This document shows, in pieces, positions 26,810-36,846 of a stretch of 64,000 nt of DNA. The position numbers and the translations under genes are program-made. The DNA comes from Cenarchaeum symbiont of Oopsacas minuta (GTDB lineage Archaea; Thermoproteota; Nitrososphaeria; Nitrososphaerales; Nitrosopumilaceae). How positions within the stretch are numbered: position 1 is the stretch's first letter; every line of letters starts with the position of its first letter. The notes under the pieces were generated by a model. That model was given only the letters and a program-made list of their open reading frames with translations, made no database searches and was not told the DNA's origin. The stretch lies in assembly GCA_029948415.1 (NCBI GenBank), contig JAJIZT010000001.1, positions 117,021-181,020 of the forward strand, read 5' to 3'.

Positions 26810-29602
26810 TTACCAATCATTTTTCAAAGACGGCTTTTGTTTTCTTTTAATATGTAAAAATTGATATATTTTATGACGATAAATTGTATACATAATTACG
26901 CTAGTTATAACACCTGCAAGCACAATCATCAGACCACTATAATCTGTTTTGTATACAACACCACCGACAACATCAGAATTTGCTATAAATGATACTTGTT
27001 GTAAATCATCAACATTAACATTTTCCCAACTACTAAAAACTTCTCTAACCAAAAAAGAATAAACATCACGTGAGGGCGCAAATAAAATTACTGTGCTACC
27101 ATATGGATAAATACCAGCACCTTCAGCATTAGATACATTTATCCACACAACTCTATCATAATGCACAACAAGATTATTATCTGAATTTACAACAACATTC
27201 AAAGAACCATCTATATGATCAAGAGGCCGTTCCCCAAAAATTACATTTGATATTACATAATTATATCCATTAATAGTATGTTCTACTGGAAATTCAAGAT
27301 TAATTTGATCTGGCTTTATCTCCAAAACTTGTGGGGTTTGTATATTCTCATACAATTTGTTGTTTGATGATTGGATGCCCACCCCCAATTTTGTCCCATC
27401 ATTTCCGATAGCCTGTATATCCAACAAAACAATTTTTTTAACTGTAAGCACAAACTCAGCAACAGCTAGAGAATATCCTTCTTTTTTAGCAGTAAAAACA
27501 ATAGAAAATACCCCTTCACTATTTGGCGTAAACACAAACACATCATCTAGCATCTCTCTTACAGGCACAACTGAATCCACACCAACATCAATATCATCTA
27601 TGTCTGAACTGATCGTTACGGACACATTCTGACCTATTCTTGTCACTGCCAACGGCGGTAGCACATCAAAACGCATTTGATTGGTAAACAACTCTACATT
27701 GAACTTTGCTGTACCAAATGGAGCAAAAGCACTCATGCTTGTAGAATTCACATCATATATGATTAATCTTTGATCTTTTATTTGGGCGTTTCCAGTGACA
27801 GAATTTGGTTCTGCACGCGCTAATGGAATTCCATAAGGATCTATTTTATGCATAACAAATGGAATTTCTTCTGCAGCATGAACTTTTTCTGGAACATCAA
27901 ATTTAGCAGATACTACCGTTTGTGCAGGACGAATTTCACTATACGTCGGTTCCATGCCTTGCATTGAAGCTAGAACAAGCGAAACTTCATCAACTTTATC
28001 ATATAACACGACACAACTTTCTTTAACAAAAGTTAATTTTTTAGATACATCGTTGACGGTTACGGTAACTAGTGCACCTGAACCCAACGTTTCACTGACA
28101 TCTAATACTGCTCCATCTAAATCTACAACACAAATCATAGCTAGGGGCTGTTGTATACCAACAAATGTTGGTAAGGGAATTATCACAAGCTTGTACGTTT
28201 CTTTATATGGTGTTGTAGATGTTATCTTGGTTTGTGATCGTTCAAGATCAGGACCAGAAGCAAATATGTCATACGTACCAAAATTCTCGGCAACAATATC
28301 AAATTTTACCGCATGTAACATACGTCCATCAGTAACACCTCCATGCATAAGTATTGAATCTGAATGAACCAAACCAGTAGAAGAGAGAAGAACCGTTTGT
28401 CCATCTAGTTTTATCGGAGTTATTTTTTCGGCTATTACTTTACCCGATTTGATCTCTGGTGTTAAACCTGTAAAATTTTCTACTGTGGCATTGACACTTG
28501 AATATTCTATCGTATATAACGAAACAACTCCCACAAATTTATCCATGCCTACTTTAGGATAAGCCCACACTACAGCTATATTTGGCGACGATCCACTAAT
28601 TGTACTTACTAAAGACTCAGCTACTGTGTCTATTTTAGCAGAACCTACTATAAGGGAAGTTTGAGCTGATCCAAACCCTTGAACACTAGCTGATATTACC
28701 GCCGAGCCAGCCTTGTGTGTGGATATTTGCTTAAACCCGACCCCATCGATCATTGAAATTCGTGCTACATCCTCACGCGCAGATCCTAGAAATTTTTTAA
28801 TTCTTACTACATCTGTATTGCTAGAAGAGATCTGTACATCCACCACACGTGGAGGTTTGAACGGCTTGCCATCTTTTTCAAACCAAACTACCAACAACAC
28901 TTCAGAGTTTTCCATGGCTATTGCAGGCGCTATTGCCATTTTGATTATTATTTGATTTTGTTGTTTTACAATTTCATGTTCTCCATGTTTCAAATGTAAC
29001 GCATTTGCAAATACCATGCCAGTTCCACGTACATCGACCTCAAATTTTGCATAATGCGTACCAGCAAGGATAGTTATCGAGTTTGGAACAAATATAGATC
29101 CAGAAGAGTCTAGAAAAACCTCAATGTTTGCATCTGCCAAAACAGGAACTCCATTATCATCTGTTATTATAACAAACCCCGTAGCAGTTTTAGCTCTAGT
29201 TATATTTGATAAAATTATCTCTAATTTATGTGGCTTTCCTCCAGTAGAATAGATCTGTGATGTTGTTTTAATCACATTACCATCAACTTCCACATACAGT
29301 GTTACGTTTCCGTCTCTATATGGTGTAATTTTGAATATTCCATGATTTGATCCAGGAAGTATCGTTACAGAAACATCCGCAGTTATTTTAGACGAATCTT
29401 CTAAATTCAAAGAAAAAACTCCACCAGAAGGTTCTTCTAATACCAACACGCCCTCATAAGTAATACCTTGTATCATCTCGGGTGGTATCCAAAGATATGC
29501 TTCTTCTGCCAAGGCAGATTGGTTGATCACACCAAATCCAAACACAACAAACACAATATACAATGCAAATTGATTCCATTGTATAGATAATGGCAAAGGC
29601 AT
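26810..29602 (-). CDS. Large exported, C-terminally anchored surface protein
   Basis: 930 residues. A signal peptide (about 10-32, ending QSALAEE) leads into a long run of beta-sandwich, Ig-like or bacterial-Ig-like modules with repeated phrases such as TVTVNDVS, DVTVSI-like strands and NVTLYVEVDGN. Near residue 890 a single transmembrane helix (LMIVLAGVITSVIMYTIYRH) and a basic tail anchor it in the membrane, leaving some 850 residues outside. It is the last gene of the tadC-virB6-like operon, two bases after the adhesin gene. Likely an adhesin or a surface scaffold of the pilus machine. Confidence 0.7.
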   Translation of the reverse strand: MPLPLSIQWNQFALYIVFVVFGFGVINQSALAEEAYLWIPPEMIQGITYEGVLVLEEPSGGVFSLNLEDSSKITADVSVTILPGSNHGIFKITPYRDGNVTLYVEVDGNVIKTTSQIYSTGGKPHKLEIILSNITRAKTATGFVIITDDNGVPVLADANIEVFLDSSGSIFVPNSITILAGTHYAKFEVDVRGTGMVFANALHLKHGEHEIVKQQNQIIIKMAIAPAIAMENSEVLLVVWFEKDGKPFKPPRVVDVQISSSNTDVVRIKKFLGSAREDVARISMIDGVGFKQISTHKAGSAVISASVQGFGSAQTSLIVGSAKIDTVAESLVSTISGSSPNIAVVWAYPKVGMDKFVGVVSLYTIEYSSVNATVENFTGLTPEIKSGKVIAEKITPIKLDGQTVLLSSTGLVHSDSILMHGGVTDGRMLHAVKFDIVAENFGTYDIFASGPDLERSQTKITSTTPYKETYKLVIIPLPTFVGIQQPLAMICVVDLDGAVLDVSETLGSGALVTVTVNDVSKKLTFVKESCVVLYDKVDEVSLVLASMQGMEPTYSEIRPAQTVVSAKFDVPEKVHAAEEIPFVMHKIDPYGIPLARAEPNSVTGNAQIKDQRLIIYDVNSTSMSAFAPFGTAKFNVELFTNQMRFDVLPPLAVTRIGQNVSVTISSDIDDIDVGVDSVVPVREMLDDVFVFTPNSEGVFSIVFTAKKEGYSLAVAEFVLTVKKIVLLDIQAIGNDGTKLGVGIQSSNNKLYENIQTPQVLEIKPDQINLEFPVEHTINGYNYVISNVIFGERPLDHIDGSLNVVVNSDNNLVVHYDRVVWINVSNAEGAGIYPYGSTVILFAPSRDVYSFLVREVFSSWENVNVDDLQQVSFIANSDVVGGVVYKTDYSGLMIVLAGVITSVIMYTIYRHKIYQFLHIKRKQKPSLKNDW

Positions 29603-29603
29603 T

Positions 29604-32261
29604 CTATGACATTCCTACGATAATGGATCCGCTAGTAAATCCTGCAGCTGTATGTACATATGCAGACGTAGTACTAGTTGCATGCACTCCTGAACTATAC
29701 TCATCGATCGTCGGTACAGGCGTTCCATGTGCATCAAGACCTACACGAACCACAAACTCGATCATATCTCCTGCATTCACATCAACTTCCGCTATGTGAC
29801 TTGTTTGCATAGGCGAATATTCTATATGCACTTGATGCATTGTATTAAATTTAGAAAGACCACCATTGTCATAATATCGAGATGGACTGAATGGTAACGT
29901 ATCATATGTAGCATTAATTACGTTTGATACTACGCTTGCTGTCCCAGCATTTGCTTTGTAAATTCGTTCTGTTTTTATATGTTTGAAATTTTTATACACA
30001 TCAACCTCTGCTACTAACGCAGAGATCTGACCACGGTTAAGCGCAATAATTAATTCGTTGGCATGATTTGTGGCCAAACTATTCATATTGCTGATTGATT
30101 CAGGTGGAGGAAAATAATACCAATACCCCACCGATTTGGTAGATCTTACTGGGAAAACTTTGTTATAACTTCCATGTGCTTTGGCCAATTCTCCAGTGTA
30201 ATTGGAATTCATTGTAAAAGTCGCACTACCGCTTATACCGTTTATGTCTATTATGCCATATGTCTTTCCTGTATGTGAAGCTGTTACAAATGTCGATGTA
30301 CTAGCTTCTGTTGTAGTATAGACTGTTGAATCGCCTACTCCATACCTTGCATTTGTTGCCATATTTTCTTGTATGGGAACGATTTGAGTTGTGGCCGCAA
30401 TATGAGCCAACTGTACGGTCATATTGATGCCATCTACGGTGGCATGCATTTTTTTGGTACCTGGCACTATGGGGATCATAATGGCCGAACCTGCTTCATA
30501 GTTGGCATTTAGGTATGAAAGGGCAATTTCATCCACCAAAACATTTTCAATCGTTGAAGCAGCAGGCAACACCCAACGGACATAGGCATGAGGCACATAG
30601 ATGAGCTTACCATCTTCTAAAGGGGCAAGCTGTACGACTTTGTCATTCACAGCATCCAACATAAGCGTATTAAATTCTCCAACATGCCCAGTAGAGTTGG
30701 GATATAGTCTGAGCACCCCTCCAGCAGAATCACCTGTATCAAAATCAACATCAGCGGTAGGTAGCGAAATAGATCCGTCAGAAGCCGTTATTGAAATAGC
30801 CGAAGTAAATCCATCTCTTTCTATGCGATATGGCGTATTTGCTGCAAGCCCTGTTATTTCAAAACGTGGAGAATCAAAGTTTGGTATTTCACCTCTTACT
30901 AATATGACATAAAATGAATTGGTTGTAACAGTCAGATTGGCAGAATATGGAATTGAAAGTGTTGTCTTGTAATACATATTATCACCAAACATGCTAGTGC
31001 TAATGCCTGGTTTATTAGGAACAAACGCCGTGTTTATCTCACGTATGTCTACTTGTGCTATGTAACTAGAATTGTAACAATCTACTATTTTTAAATATCG
31101 AAATAATCCTTCATAGTTTACATCAATTGCATTATTCGTATGATGATATATGTTATATTTGGCTATTTTTTCAAATGCTTTACCATTTGTATCTACATAG
31201 ATACACAAAAATATGCGATGCCCATCACTGCGATCTAAATCTATATTCATGGATCCAATTGTACGATATGATAGAGTTTCAAAATCAAAAATTATTTCAT
31301 TTTGATTTGATTTTACAGTAGCATATGTTGACACATCATCATCAAAAGCTGCATTTAGATTAGTTACATGATCAGATTGCACAGAAATATTCTCAGGAGC
31401 AGCTGAAATACGCAAAACAGTCTGTATCTCTGATGCTGAATTATTTGGTCTCCCAGAAATTTCTATCATGGATCCATTTCGTATTGTACCACTTAGCAAT
31501 ATGGTTTGATTAGCTAATTGTGGATCTAATTTTACCATAATTTGACCTATTCCATAAAACATTAGATAGTCATGATTTACAACCGCATGAGTATTACCAG
31601 TATGACTTTTACTAACATAACCTAAAATATTTGGGCCATCTTGTTTTTTTATAATATGCCCCAAATAATAATATGAACCATCAAAAGTGGGAATGGACAT
31701 TACTTTTGATACATCCACATCACCTAACACAAATGCATAGTCGTCGGTTTGATGAGCTGCCGAATATGGCTGTACGGTTCTTTCGATTCCAAGTTGTTCT
31801 CTGTTGCCCGATATGATACTACCTTTGGTTGAGACTTGTACTATATTCATATGCGTGCCTACAGATCCACTCGATACTGAATTAAGAGATAAATTTCCAC
31901 TAGCAGCAAATATGTTACCTAGACTTGTGATCACATAGACGTCCTTTTCTGAGTAATTACCAGACACAACTATGTCACTAGTAGGATTTAGCGTTGTTTC
32001 ATATGCTTGTATTAATTCTATACCAACTCCATCCATAGTTTTTATCGCTATAACATGGGAAGACTCTATACCTTTATTGTGAATTACAAGATCTCCATCT
32101 TTGATCAAGACATCTAAATTTTCGGATCCTTTTAGATTTTGAACCGCGGTTATCTCCTTTGAAGTCATGGCCAACTCTGCCCCATCGATCATAAAACCTA
32201 GAATTGTTCCTACTGTGATCGTGGCTATGAAGGCTATGCCGATAGCTACTAGTGGTATCAT
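29604..32261 (-). CDS. Large exported protein with discoidin-like domain
   Basis: 885 residues. The N-terminus MIPLVAIGIAFIATITVG is a single hydrophobic helix followed by a short acidic stalk, as in pilin-like or type-II anchored proteins, without a cleavable signal of standard form. About residues 310-415 resemble an F5/8-type C (discoidin) carbohydrate-binding domain (LNAAFDDDVSTYATVKSNQ... GLFRYLKIVDC). The rest is beta-rich, Thr/Ser/Asn-rich with many N-glycosylation-type NxS/T sequons. It sits between two other exported proteins in the secretion operon and could be a tip or surface adhesin. Confidence 0.7.
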   Translation of the reverse strand: MIPLVAIGIAFIATITVGTILGFMIDGAELAMTSKEITAVQNLKGSENLDVLIKDGDLVIHNKGIESSHVIAIKTMDGVGIELIQAYETTLNPTSDIVVSGNYSEKDVYVITSLGNIFAASGNLSLNSVSSGSVGTHMNIVQVSTKGSIISGNREQLGIERTVQPYSAAHQTDDYAFVLGDVDVSKVMSIPTFDGSYYYLGHIIKKQDGPNILGYVSKSHTGNTHAVVNHDYLMFYGIGQIMVKLDPQLANQTILLSGTIRNGSMIEISGRPNNSASEIQTVLRISAAPENISVQSDHVTNLNAAFDDDVSTYATVKSNQNEIIFDFETLSYRTIGSMNIDLDRSDGHRIFLCIYVDTNGKAFEKIAKYNIYHHTNNAIDVNYEGLFRYLKIVDCYNSSYIAQVDIREINTAFVPNKPGISTSMFGDNMYYKTTLSIPYSANLTVTTNSFYVILVRGEIPNFDSPRFEITGLAANTPYRIERDGFTSAISITASDGSISLPTADVDFDTGDSAGGVLRLYPNSTGHVGEFNTLMLDAVNDKVVQLAPLEDGKLIYVPHAYVRWVLPAASTIENVLVDEIALSYLNANYEAGSAIMIPIVPGTKKMHATVDGINMTVQLAHIAATTQIVPIQENMATNARYGVGDSTVYTTTEASTSTFVTASHTGKTYGIIDINGISGSATFTMNSNYTGELAKAHGSYNKVFPVRSTKSVGYWYYFPPPESISNMNSLATNHANELIIALNRGQISALVAEVDVYKNFKHIKTERIYKANAGTASVVSNVINATYDTLPFSPSRYYDNGGLSKFNTMHQVHIEYSPMQTSHIAEVDVNAGDMIEFVVRVGLDAHGTPVPTIDEYSSGVHATSTTSAYVHTAAGFTSGSIIVGMS

Positions 32262-32283
32262 ACATTATAAAATAATATTTAAT

Positions 32284-33159
32284 TTAAGGAATCAATTCTA
32301 GTGTATTTGAAGCGTTCTTGATTGACTTTATTATGGCATTGTATACTAGCGAAAACATATGCAACGTCTCTGAATCAATTTCAGGATATACGTCCGACAA
32401 CGGTTCATGCTTTGACACATTTATCACAATGTCGGAAGGTGGTTTATCCTCACGCACGAATTCTTTGATTGCATCTGCACTATTCTTTAACGCAACAAAT
32501 GATGACTCGTTTGAGATTTGTACAGTAAACCGGTTATTAAAAGTAGAAAGCTGACTCTTTGCTTCAATTCGTATAGGAAATGGAAATTCTTCTTGAATAA
32601 ACATCTTTAATTCTGGATAACCTATCTCATACGTTGGTATATCCAAACTTAGACGTTCCCTAACCAACATCTCGGATCCGAATCCATAATGTAAAGGTCC
32701 ATTACCCCAGGATCTGCCAACTGAGAGTACCTTTGGATCATATTCAGTAGATAAAGAAAACGGCAAAAAAAGTGTCCTCTCTATTGATTCAGCATATTTT
32801 CTATTTATTACGTGAGCAGATTTTGTTTCAAATGAAAGGGGGTCAATATGTAACACGGCATTTTGTAAATTTCCATCATGCTCTATCTTTGCCTGAACCA
32901 CCCACACATTTCCATACGGCCCTTGTAACATTTCTTCAAAGGAAAGCATTACATCATAACAAGGATCAAAAGATGCATCAAAACGATATTCATAATCGCA
33001 AATAGTATAATAATATCCCACGTGGGGCTCTATACCTGATCCTAAAAACCATGATGTAGGCGAGTCTTGAGCCCAACTATATGGTACAAGAACCGTAAGG
33101 ATCGATAAACACAATATCGTAGCTATTGATACTCGCACACACAACAAAATACTAGACAA
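32284..33159 (-). CDS. Exported protein, unknown
   Basis: 291 residues. A clear signal peptide (hydrophobic 8-28, ending SWAQ) precedes a soluble domain with two cysteines close together in ICDYEYRFDASFDPCYD, likely a disulfide. The C-terminal third is helical (SADAIKEFVRED, ETLHMFSLVYNAIIKSIKN). No anchor is visible, so it may be released or held by other surface proteins. It is 22 bases upstream of the 885-residue adhesin in the same operon. Confidence 0.65.
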   Translation of the reverse strand: MSSILLCVRVSIATILCLSILTVLVPYSWAQDSPTSWFLGSGIEPHVGYYYTICDYEYRFDASFDPCYDVMLSFEEMLQGPYGNVWVVQAKIEHDGNLQNAVLHIDPLSFETKSAHVINRKYAESIERTLFLPFSLSTEYDPKVLSVGRSWGNGPLHYGFGSEMLVRERLSLDIPTYEIGYPELKMFIQEEFPFPIRIEAKSQLSTFNNRFTVQISNESSFVALKNSADAIKEFVREDKPPSDIVINVSKHEPLSDVYPEIDSETLHMFSLVYNAIIKSIKNASNTLELIP

Positions 33160-33189
33160 TTTAAAGCCAAAAACACGGTAATATTCGAA

Positions 33190-33570
33190 TCAACATTTGC
33201 GTTCAAATCCTCTACATGCGCTAGTTTTGGTAAAACCGTCACTGTAATTCATTTCCTTTGACCAATCTAAATTTATTTTTCTTATTTGATCCATGGCAGA
33301 CTTGGCATCTTTTTTTACAGTAATCTGATATTTCCACCTTGAACCATCGTGGTCATCCCAAACTACTAGTATGTGATTTATGTCCACGTATGTAATACTC
33401 TTAATATCTGACCAACGCGGCGATAAAATTATGCCATCTAATTTTGTTTTATATATTATGCCAAGATTTGTCACACACAATACTGTACCAATTTTTGTTG
33501 GTTTATCATTGGACGTCCATAACACTACTTCACATTCATCCTTTTTTAGATCCATATGATTTGTAGACAT
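33190..33570 (-). CDS. PH/GRAM-like domain protein
   Basis: 126 residues, cytosolic. The strand pattern VLCVTNLGIIYKTKLDGIILSPRWSDIKSITYVDINHILVVWDD ending in a helix (SAMDQIRKINLDW) is that of a bacterial PH/GRAM-type domain. The N-terminal half of the gene at 58848-59564 shows the same pattern (VIIVTNFGLAVHTRKTGAIL...). It lies between the VirB6-like and exported genes of the secretion operon and may be a membrane- or protein-docking subunit. Confidence 0.6.
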   Translation of the reverse strand: MSTNHMDLKKDECEVVLWTSNDKPTKIGTVLCVTNLGIIYKTKLDGIILSPRWSDIKSITYVDINHILVVWDDHDGSRWKYQITVKKDAKSAMDQIRKINLDWSKEMNYSDGFTKTSACRGFERKC

Positions 33571-33619
33571 TAATATCCAACATACGTTATCTTAAAAGTT
33601 CAAAATCTCTTTAAATTAT

Positions 33620-34912
33620 CTACCTGTCGCTTCGTTTTAAATTAGAACGAATCAAAGTTTTCCTGTTGGATGCATAACCTACTCTGTCACTTATATTTTG
33701 GTATGCCATAACTCCTTTTTGTAACGCAAAACTGCCTAAATGTATAATAGAGCTCGTACCTGCATGTGCAGCAAAACCTCCCATATTCGTCATTGATCGC
33801 GAAAATGTGTTTAACTGAGGAACTATGATTGTAGGCATAAATGCAATCAATGCTAGAACCGTAATAGACACAAACCACGAATGTAACGCATTTGGGATTT
33901 TACAATTTGGGGATGAATGAGGACTCTCACATGTAAAATCTGCTAGATATGCAGAACCTCCAGCAATTGCAAGTGCGGTAAATATGGGCAATAACAAAAG
34001 TGCCACCAACATATCTCGTATTTTATTAGACAGTTTTGTAAAATATGGCACGAGTCCGAGCATCTCGGTTATTGGAATTATGATCATAAAGACTCCCGTA
34101 AGGACGATCCTACCAGTTCCGACCATGATCATTGTAACCACGACCATTAGAACAAAAATGCCTCGAAAAAAGCTCAAAAATATATCTGTGAGTGTATCGG
34201 ATATAGGTTGATTATCTGGATGATGTGATGATTCTACTGGACATTTATCCTCCCATACAGATTCTGAATCTGTATGTGTGTTACCAGATAGCGTATTTAC
34301 TATCGTATCCCATGGGCTGTTTAAACCTGCAAAATGATCGGGTTTTACGTTGTCTATGCAATTATAACTAATGCCAGAAACTTTGGATAGTATGTACTCT
34401 GTGTGTTCGTACAAATATTCTGGCCCTGCTGGAGAAATTATCCAATGAGAGACCCCCTCTACCCCCGCAGCTGCTGTATCCCATACATATGGAAAAAACG
34501 TAAAAAAGAAAAGCATGATTATGGTTTTTGTAAATATGCGATATCCGGTACCAGAGCTTAGAAAACTTGCTTTTTCAAAAACCATGGATATGGCAGCCAT
34601 GCCAATACCTAGTCCCATGAGTGCGCCCCACACATTTCTAAGCTGTGAATATTTGGCAAATGCCGCATTACCGATCTCTTGACCATCTACTACTTGATAG
34701 TCAAACCTTGGAATTTCAGTAGTTAGATAAATTATGGAATCACTGAGAAGATCACTAAATTGTACAACTAGAGACACCATTGCTCCGATGGCAACTACTG
34801 CGCCGATCATAAGAAGACCTATTGCAAATCCCCTACGTCTTTTTCGTGCTGATTCAAATTTATTATGCATATGTGTTTCACTGTATACTAGTTGCATGTC
34901 TTTTAAGATCAT
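33620..34912 (-). CDS. VirB6/CedA-like polytopic membrane protein
   Basis: 430 residues with a short basic N-terminus and about seven hydrophobic segments (about 29-50, 95-112, 127-142, 250-270, 272-290, 300-325, 350-370), a long extracellular loop between the third and fourth (about 150-245) containing several cysteines, and a basic cytosolic tail SNLKRSDR. Topology and position beside TadC match VirB6/TrbL-type channel proteins of type IV secretion systems and CedA of archaeal DNA import. Sequence similarity at this level is not decisive. The start overlaps the tadC-like stop (ATGA). Confidence 0.6.
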   Translation of the reverse strand: MILKDMQLVYSETHMHNKFESARKRRRGFAIGLLMIGAVVAIGAMVSLVVQFSDLLSDSIIYLTTEIPRFDYQVVDGQEIGNAAFAKYSQLRNVWGALMGLGIGMAAISMVFEKASFLSSGTGYRIFTKTIIMLFFFTFFPYVWDTAAAGVEGVSHWIISPAGPEYLYEHTEYILSKVSGISYNCIDNVKPDHFAGLNSPWDTIVNTLSGNTHTDSESVWEDKCPVESSHHPDNQPISDTLTDIFLSFFRGIFVLMVVVTMIMVGTGRIVLTGVFMIIIPITEMLGLVPYFTKLSNKIRDMLVALLLLPIFTALAIAGGSAYLADFTCESPHSSPNCKIPNALHSWFVSITVLALIAFMPTIIVPQLNTFSRSMTNMGGFAAHAGTSSIIHLGSFALQKGVMAYQNISDRVGYASNRKTLIRSNLKRSDR

Positions 34913-36801
34913 AAACTAGTAGGATAATACGGCTCTGCCCAAATTGCTACGAATGTAATTGCAGATATGATGGCCAAATTTGACGTGTGCGTCATACCAA
35001 AATTCACAATTTTATTCATAAGTATACCCAATATAACGGAACTAAGGGCTATAGTGATGTTGATCAGATTCAAAAATTCTGGAGATGCCGAGAGTACCTC
35101 AAATGGCAGATAATTTGTTCCCACACCTTCTACCATAGAGTTGTTCTCAAACCATCCCTTTAACATCTTGGATATGTATACCATGATGAACGGATTTACA
35201 TACGCTAATATCCAAAATATTTGCAAGGCTGCCACCAACCCTTGCCGTTCATTTTTTATTTTGATCATATATCCAGTAAGTATTTCAAGGGATTGTGCAC
35301 TTACATTTCCCACTTTTTCCATTTTTCCTAGCATGAAAAACGTCATACGTCCAAGCCATGAACGCATTTTAACCGTCTCTAGAGTTTTATCATTACCATG
35401 TTGTATGCATTTTGAGAGTGGCGTTCCAAAATGCAGCTGTGAAGCAATTGAGGAAATTTTTTGATCAAATATATGATTGTATTTGCGGTTCTTGGCGAGC
35501 CGGTGTATGGCTACACTGATAGGATTTCCTATCTTTCTAGACTCTGTAATATCACGTAGAAAATCTCCCAACGCTGTATTAGTGGCTTTTATTTCTACAA
35601 CCGCCGTAAAAGTCAATAACGTATTTGTAAGTGCAAGAAACAGCACACCAAGTACCATTGTAGCCCATAACTGACCCAAAACAAAATATCCAAATATGAC
35701 TCCGACTGCTCCTATAGGCACAGATAATAGATTAAATTTTACATTATCTGCAAATTTGGGCTGTACAGAATCGGCCATCATGTATATGATCACGCCAGCA
35801 ACTGGCAACATGATAAACATGAGTGTAGTGAGCGAAGAGAGCACGTCAATAGTCATAATGAACATGCCTGCCACAAGGAATATTGGCATCATGGAAAATA
35901 TTGCGTTTGTTAATATGGCCAAACTCTTTGCTTGTTCTTCATACCTATGAAATCTCGATTTTAATTGGGAGAACAAATCTTCCGTTGTTTTTTCCAAATA
36001 ATTAACAAGATCTCCTCCGTCTTTGTATATGGATACATATCCGACAAACAGGTTACGTAACATCTGATTTGGGTGTTCAAGTGCCCTTTTATTGACCACA
36101 TCTAGAGGATTTTCTGGAAAAAATCCCACATCACGAGACAGTAAATCTGCTTCTTTTTCTATATGCGGCAAAAGTTTTGACCCACGTATTCCAGATATTA
36201 TATCAATCAACGATCCTCCGATCGTTTGTAACACCCATGCGTATATAGAAAAAAATGCCACTTCATCACCGATCTTTATTTTACGTTCAGAAATTAATAC
36301 CATTAATTTGATCTTTGGCCATATCAAAACAATTGGAATAATAATAATCGTTAGCAGTAAGATTGGTTGTTCAAAATAAATCCATAACAAAATAGCTATA
36401 GGTACACCTAGCGCAAAAATTAACATCATTCTTCCTAAATTTTTAGCTGTCTCAATATGTGAATCCATAGCAATACCTGCTGTACGTATGTCAGAATGTA
36501 TCAGCATTGATAATTTTTGTGAAAGATATGAAGCATGTTTATTTTTTACAAGTGATGAATACCACACGTTTTCATCAGGTACTTTTGTATGACTATCTAA
36601 CAACATTTGAATGCGGATTTTTTTATGATAAAACCAGCTATACAAAGCTGTATTGTAAAATAACACCAACATTACAATTGTTGTTATTAAAAATACCATA
36701 AACAGCATCAACTGGCCTGATGCTATGGATGTCCATAATACGATAAGCATGATGGTAATTAGAACCACTCGATAGTTTCTATTCCAAATTTCTAATTGCA
36801 T
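34909..36801 (-). CDS. tadC: TadC/FlaJ-type pilus assembly platform protein (double domain)
   Basis: 630 residues from the ATG at 36801; an upstream ATG at 36864 would overlap the divergent pilin gene. Two T2SSF-type halves are visible: helices around 10-60, a cytosolic helical bundle with GGSLIDIISGIRGSKLLPHIE and DGGDLVNYLEKTTEDL, then more membrane segments and a second bundle with RDITESRKIGNPISVAIHRL and GTPLSKCIQHGND, closing with further helices. Archaeal FlaJ/TadC-like proteins work with a FlaI/TadA ATPase to assemble type IV pilus-like filaments. The matching ATPase is at 47711-49153. Confidence 0.82.
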   Translation of the reverse strand: MQLEIWNRNYRVVLITIMLIVLWTSIASGQLMLFMVFLITTIVMLVLFYNTALYSWFYHKKIRIQMLLDSHTKVPDENVWYSSLVKNKHASYLSQKLSMLIHSDIRTAGIAMDSHIETAKNLGRMMLIFALGVPIAILLWIYFEQPILLLTIIIIPIVLIWPKIKLMVLISERKIKIGDEVAFFSIYAWVLQTIGGSLIDIISGIRGSKLLPHIEKEADLLSRDVGFFPENPLDVVNKRALEHPNQMLRNLFVGYVSIYKDGGDLVNYLEKTTEDLFSQLKSRFHRYEEQAKSLAILTNAIFSMMPIFLVAGMFIMTIDVLSSLTTLMFIMLPVAGVIIYMMADSVQPKFADNVKFNLLSVPIGAVGVIFGYFVLGQLWATMVLGVLFLALTNTLLTFTAVVEIKATNTALGDFLRDITESRKIGNPISVAIHRLAKNRKYNHIFDQKISSIASQLHFGTPLSKCIQHGNDKTLETVKMRSWLGRMTFFMLGKMEKVGNVSAQSLEILTGYMIKIKNERQGLVAALQIFWILAYVNPFIMVYISKMLKGWFENNSMVEGVGTNYLPFEVLSASPEFLNLINITIALSSVILGILMNKIVNFGMTHTSNLAIISAITFVAIWAEPYYPTSL

Positions 36802-36846
36802 AAAGTAAAAAAAGACCTTTTTATTTAATGCGAATTTTTTGTTATA
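36802..36846. promoter_or_regulatory. Short divergent promoter between tadC-like and pilin genes
   Basis: Only 45 bases separate the two opposed ATGs. The stretch contains TTTTTATTTAATG on the plus strand and TTAAATAAAA on the minus strand, so one AT-rich block can serve as TATA element in both directions. This would co-regulate the platform operon with the pilin and PrgI-like genes. Confidence 0.4.

Noticed and set aside
33205-33230. tRNA-like GTTCAAATC sequence
   Set aside because: No acceptor, anticodon or D stem can be drawn around it; it is the coding 3' end of the PH-like gene.
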